A DNA stretch of 10,314 nt from Mycobacterium sp. (lineage in GTDB: Bacteria > Actinomycetota > Actinomycetes > Mycobacteriales > Mycobacteriaceae): positions 1 to 10,314 of the forward strand of contig VERS01000024.1 in NCBI GenBank assembly GCA_018882545.1, written 5' to 3'. A model generated the notes under the pieces. That model was not told the DNA's origin, searched no databases, and saw nothing but the letters and a program-made list of their open reading frames with translations. The position numbers were made by a program, and so were the translations under genes. Shown piece by piece: positions 9,660 through 10,314 of this stretch (positions are counted from its first letter, which is position 1; each line of letters begins with the position of its first letter).

Positions 9660-10313
9660 TTACCGGGGAGTCGCGGCACCGCCGCCGCCATGGTTCCCAC
9701 GCGGTGGCCGCTTGCGCCGGATGATCGCGCGCAGCCGGTCCAGCCTGCCGGCGATCTCTCGTTCGGCACCACGCGAGGTGGGCCGGTAGTAGTCGGTCCC
9801 AAGTAGCTCATCGGGCGGATACTGTTGCGCCACAACGCCGTCGGGGTCGTCATGTGGATACCGGTAGCCCAGCGCATGACCGAGTCGGGCCGCTCCCGAG
9901 TAGTGCCCGTCACGCAGATGGGCCGGGACCAGACCGGCCTTGCCGGCGCGGATGTCCGCGACGGCGGCGCTCAGGGCGGCGGTGACGGCATTGGACTTCG
10001 GCGCGGTCGCCAGGTGCACGGTGGCATGCGCCAGGGTCAACTGGGCTTCTGGCATCCCGATCAGTGCGACGGTCTGGGCGGCCGCAACCGCGACCGGCAA
10101 CGCGGTCGGGTCGGCCATCCCGATGTCCTCGCTGGCCAGGATCATCAGGCGGCGGGCCACGAATCGGGGATCCTCCCCTGCCACCAGCATCCGCGCCAGA
10201 TAGTGCAGCGCGGCGTCGACGTCGGATCCGCGGATCGACTTGATGAACGCGCTGACGACGTCGTAGTGCTGGTCCCCGTCGCGGTCGTACCGCACCGCGG
10301 CGCGGTCCAGGGA
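9660..10313 (-). CDS. rarA: C-terminal part of the RarA/MgsA-type AAA+ ATPase (5' end outside the window)
   Basis: This is the last 217 residues of a minus-strand gene cut by the right edge. The family (RarA/MgsA, eukaryotic WRNIP1) is a clamp-loader-like AAA+ ATPase acting at stalled replication forks and interacting with single-strand-binding protein. The window holds only the helical and tetramerisation part, not the Walker motifs. It is recognised from [75 protein letters not shown] and [12 protein letters not shown]. These match M. tuberculosis Rv2559c and the family generally. It ends [18 protein letters not shown], a basic and glycine-rich tail a little longer than I recall for Rv2559c. 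The stop TAA (9662-9660) lies 43 bp before alaS, so co-transcription is likely. Confidence 0.92.
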   Translation of the reverse strand, partial: SLDRAAVRYDRDGDQHYDVVSAFIKSIRGSDVDAALHYLARMLVAGEDPRFVARRLMILASEDIGMADPTALPVAVAAAQTVALIGMPEAQLTLAHATVHLATAPKSNAVTAALSAAVADIRAGKAGLVPAHLRDGHYSGAARLGHALGYRYPHDDPDGVVAQQYPPDELLGTDYYRPTSRGAEREIAGRLDRLRAIIRRKRPPRGNHGGGGAATPR

Positions 10314-10314
10314 C

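Noticed and set aside
9617..9662. Promoter or T-box leader before alaS
   Set aside because: The 43-bp gap is too short for a T-box, and the TAATGT resembling a -10 box has no partner -35 element.
9617..9913. Upstream extension of alaS into rarA
   Set aside because: The frame is open, but its residues match nothing in alanyl-tRNA synthetases and lie antiphase to conserved rarA coding sequence. [10 protein letters not shown] from GTG 9616 is the family N-terminus.

Overview
The window looks like chromosomal DNA of a mycobacterium (family Mycobacteriaceae), probably a non-tuberculous species. The base composition is GC-rich, starts are often GTG, and the proteins and their order closely match what I remember of the Mycobacterium tuberculosis Rv2536 to Rv2559c region. 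That species-level comparison is from memory, not from a search.

Layout: nearly everything lies on the minus strand and reads from right to left. In transcription order the genes are rarA (3' part only, cut by the right edge), alaS, ruvX, mltG, a short tandem-repeat block, aroE, a small A24 prepilin peptidase, aroC, aroK, aroB and aroQ. At the far left, the 3' end of a plus-strand membrane protein gene (Rv2536-like) meets the end of aroQ with a single base between the stop codons. No stretch over 300 bases lacks a gene. The largest gap is the repeat block of about 150 bp between mltG and aroE.

Function: five of the seven shikimate-pathway steps are encoded here: AroB (step 2), AroQ (3), AroE (4), AroK (5) and AroC (7). 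DAHP synthase and EPSP synthase are not in the window. The upstream half is housekeeping: RarA (replication-fork maintenance), AlaS (alanyl-tRNA synthetase), RuvX (nuclease or rRNA processing) and MltG (peptidoglycan strand termination). Junctions within aroK-aroB-aroQ are 4-bp stop/start overlaps, and most others are gaps of 4 to 43 bp, so a long, translationally coupled operon is likely. I could not identify a promoter or a factor-independent terminator with confidence.

The most unusual feature is the block at 4974-5128 between mltG and aroE: four direct repeats of 35/36/36/35 bp in an A-B-B-A arrangement plus a partial fifth. On the coding strand each unit supplies an ATGA stop/start overlap or an in-frame ATG, so the block reads as a chain of tiny ORFs linking the mltG stop to the aroE start. 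Removing exactly 152 bp would restore a simple ATGA overlap of mltG and aroE. This is the behaviour described for mycobacterial interspersed repetitive units (MIRUs), although I do not recognise the unit itself as a known MIRU. Secondary points of interest are an Arg/Pro/Ala-rich tail of about 55 residues on AroK, a lone prepilin peptidase inside an aromatic-acid operon, and the apparent absence of two gene blocks that interrupt this region in M. tuberculosis.
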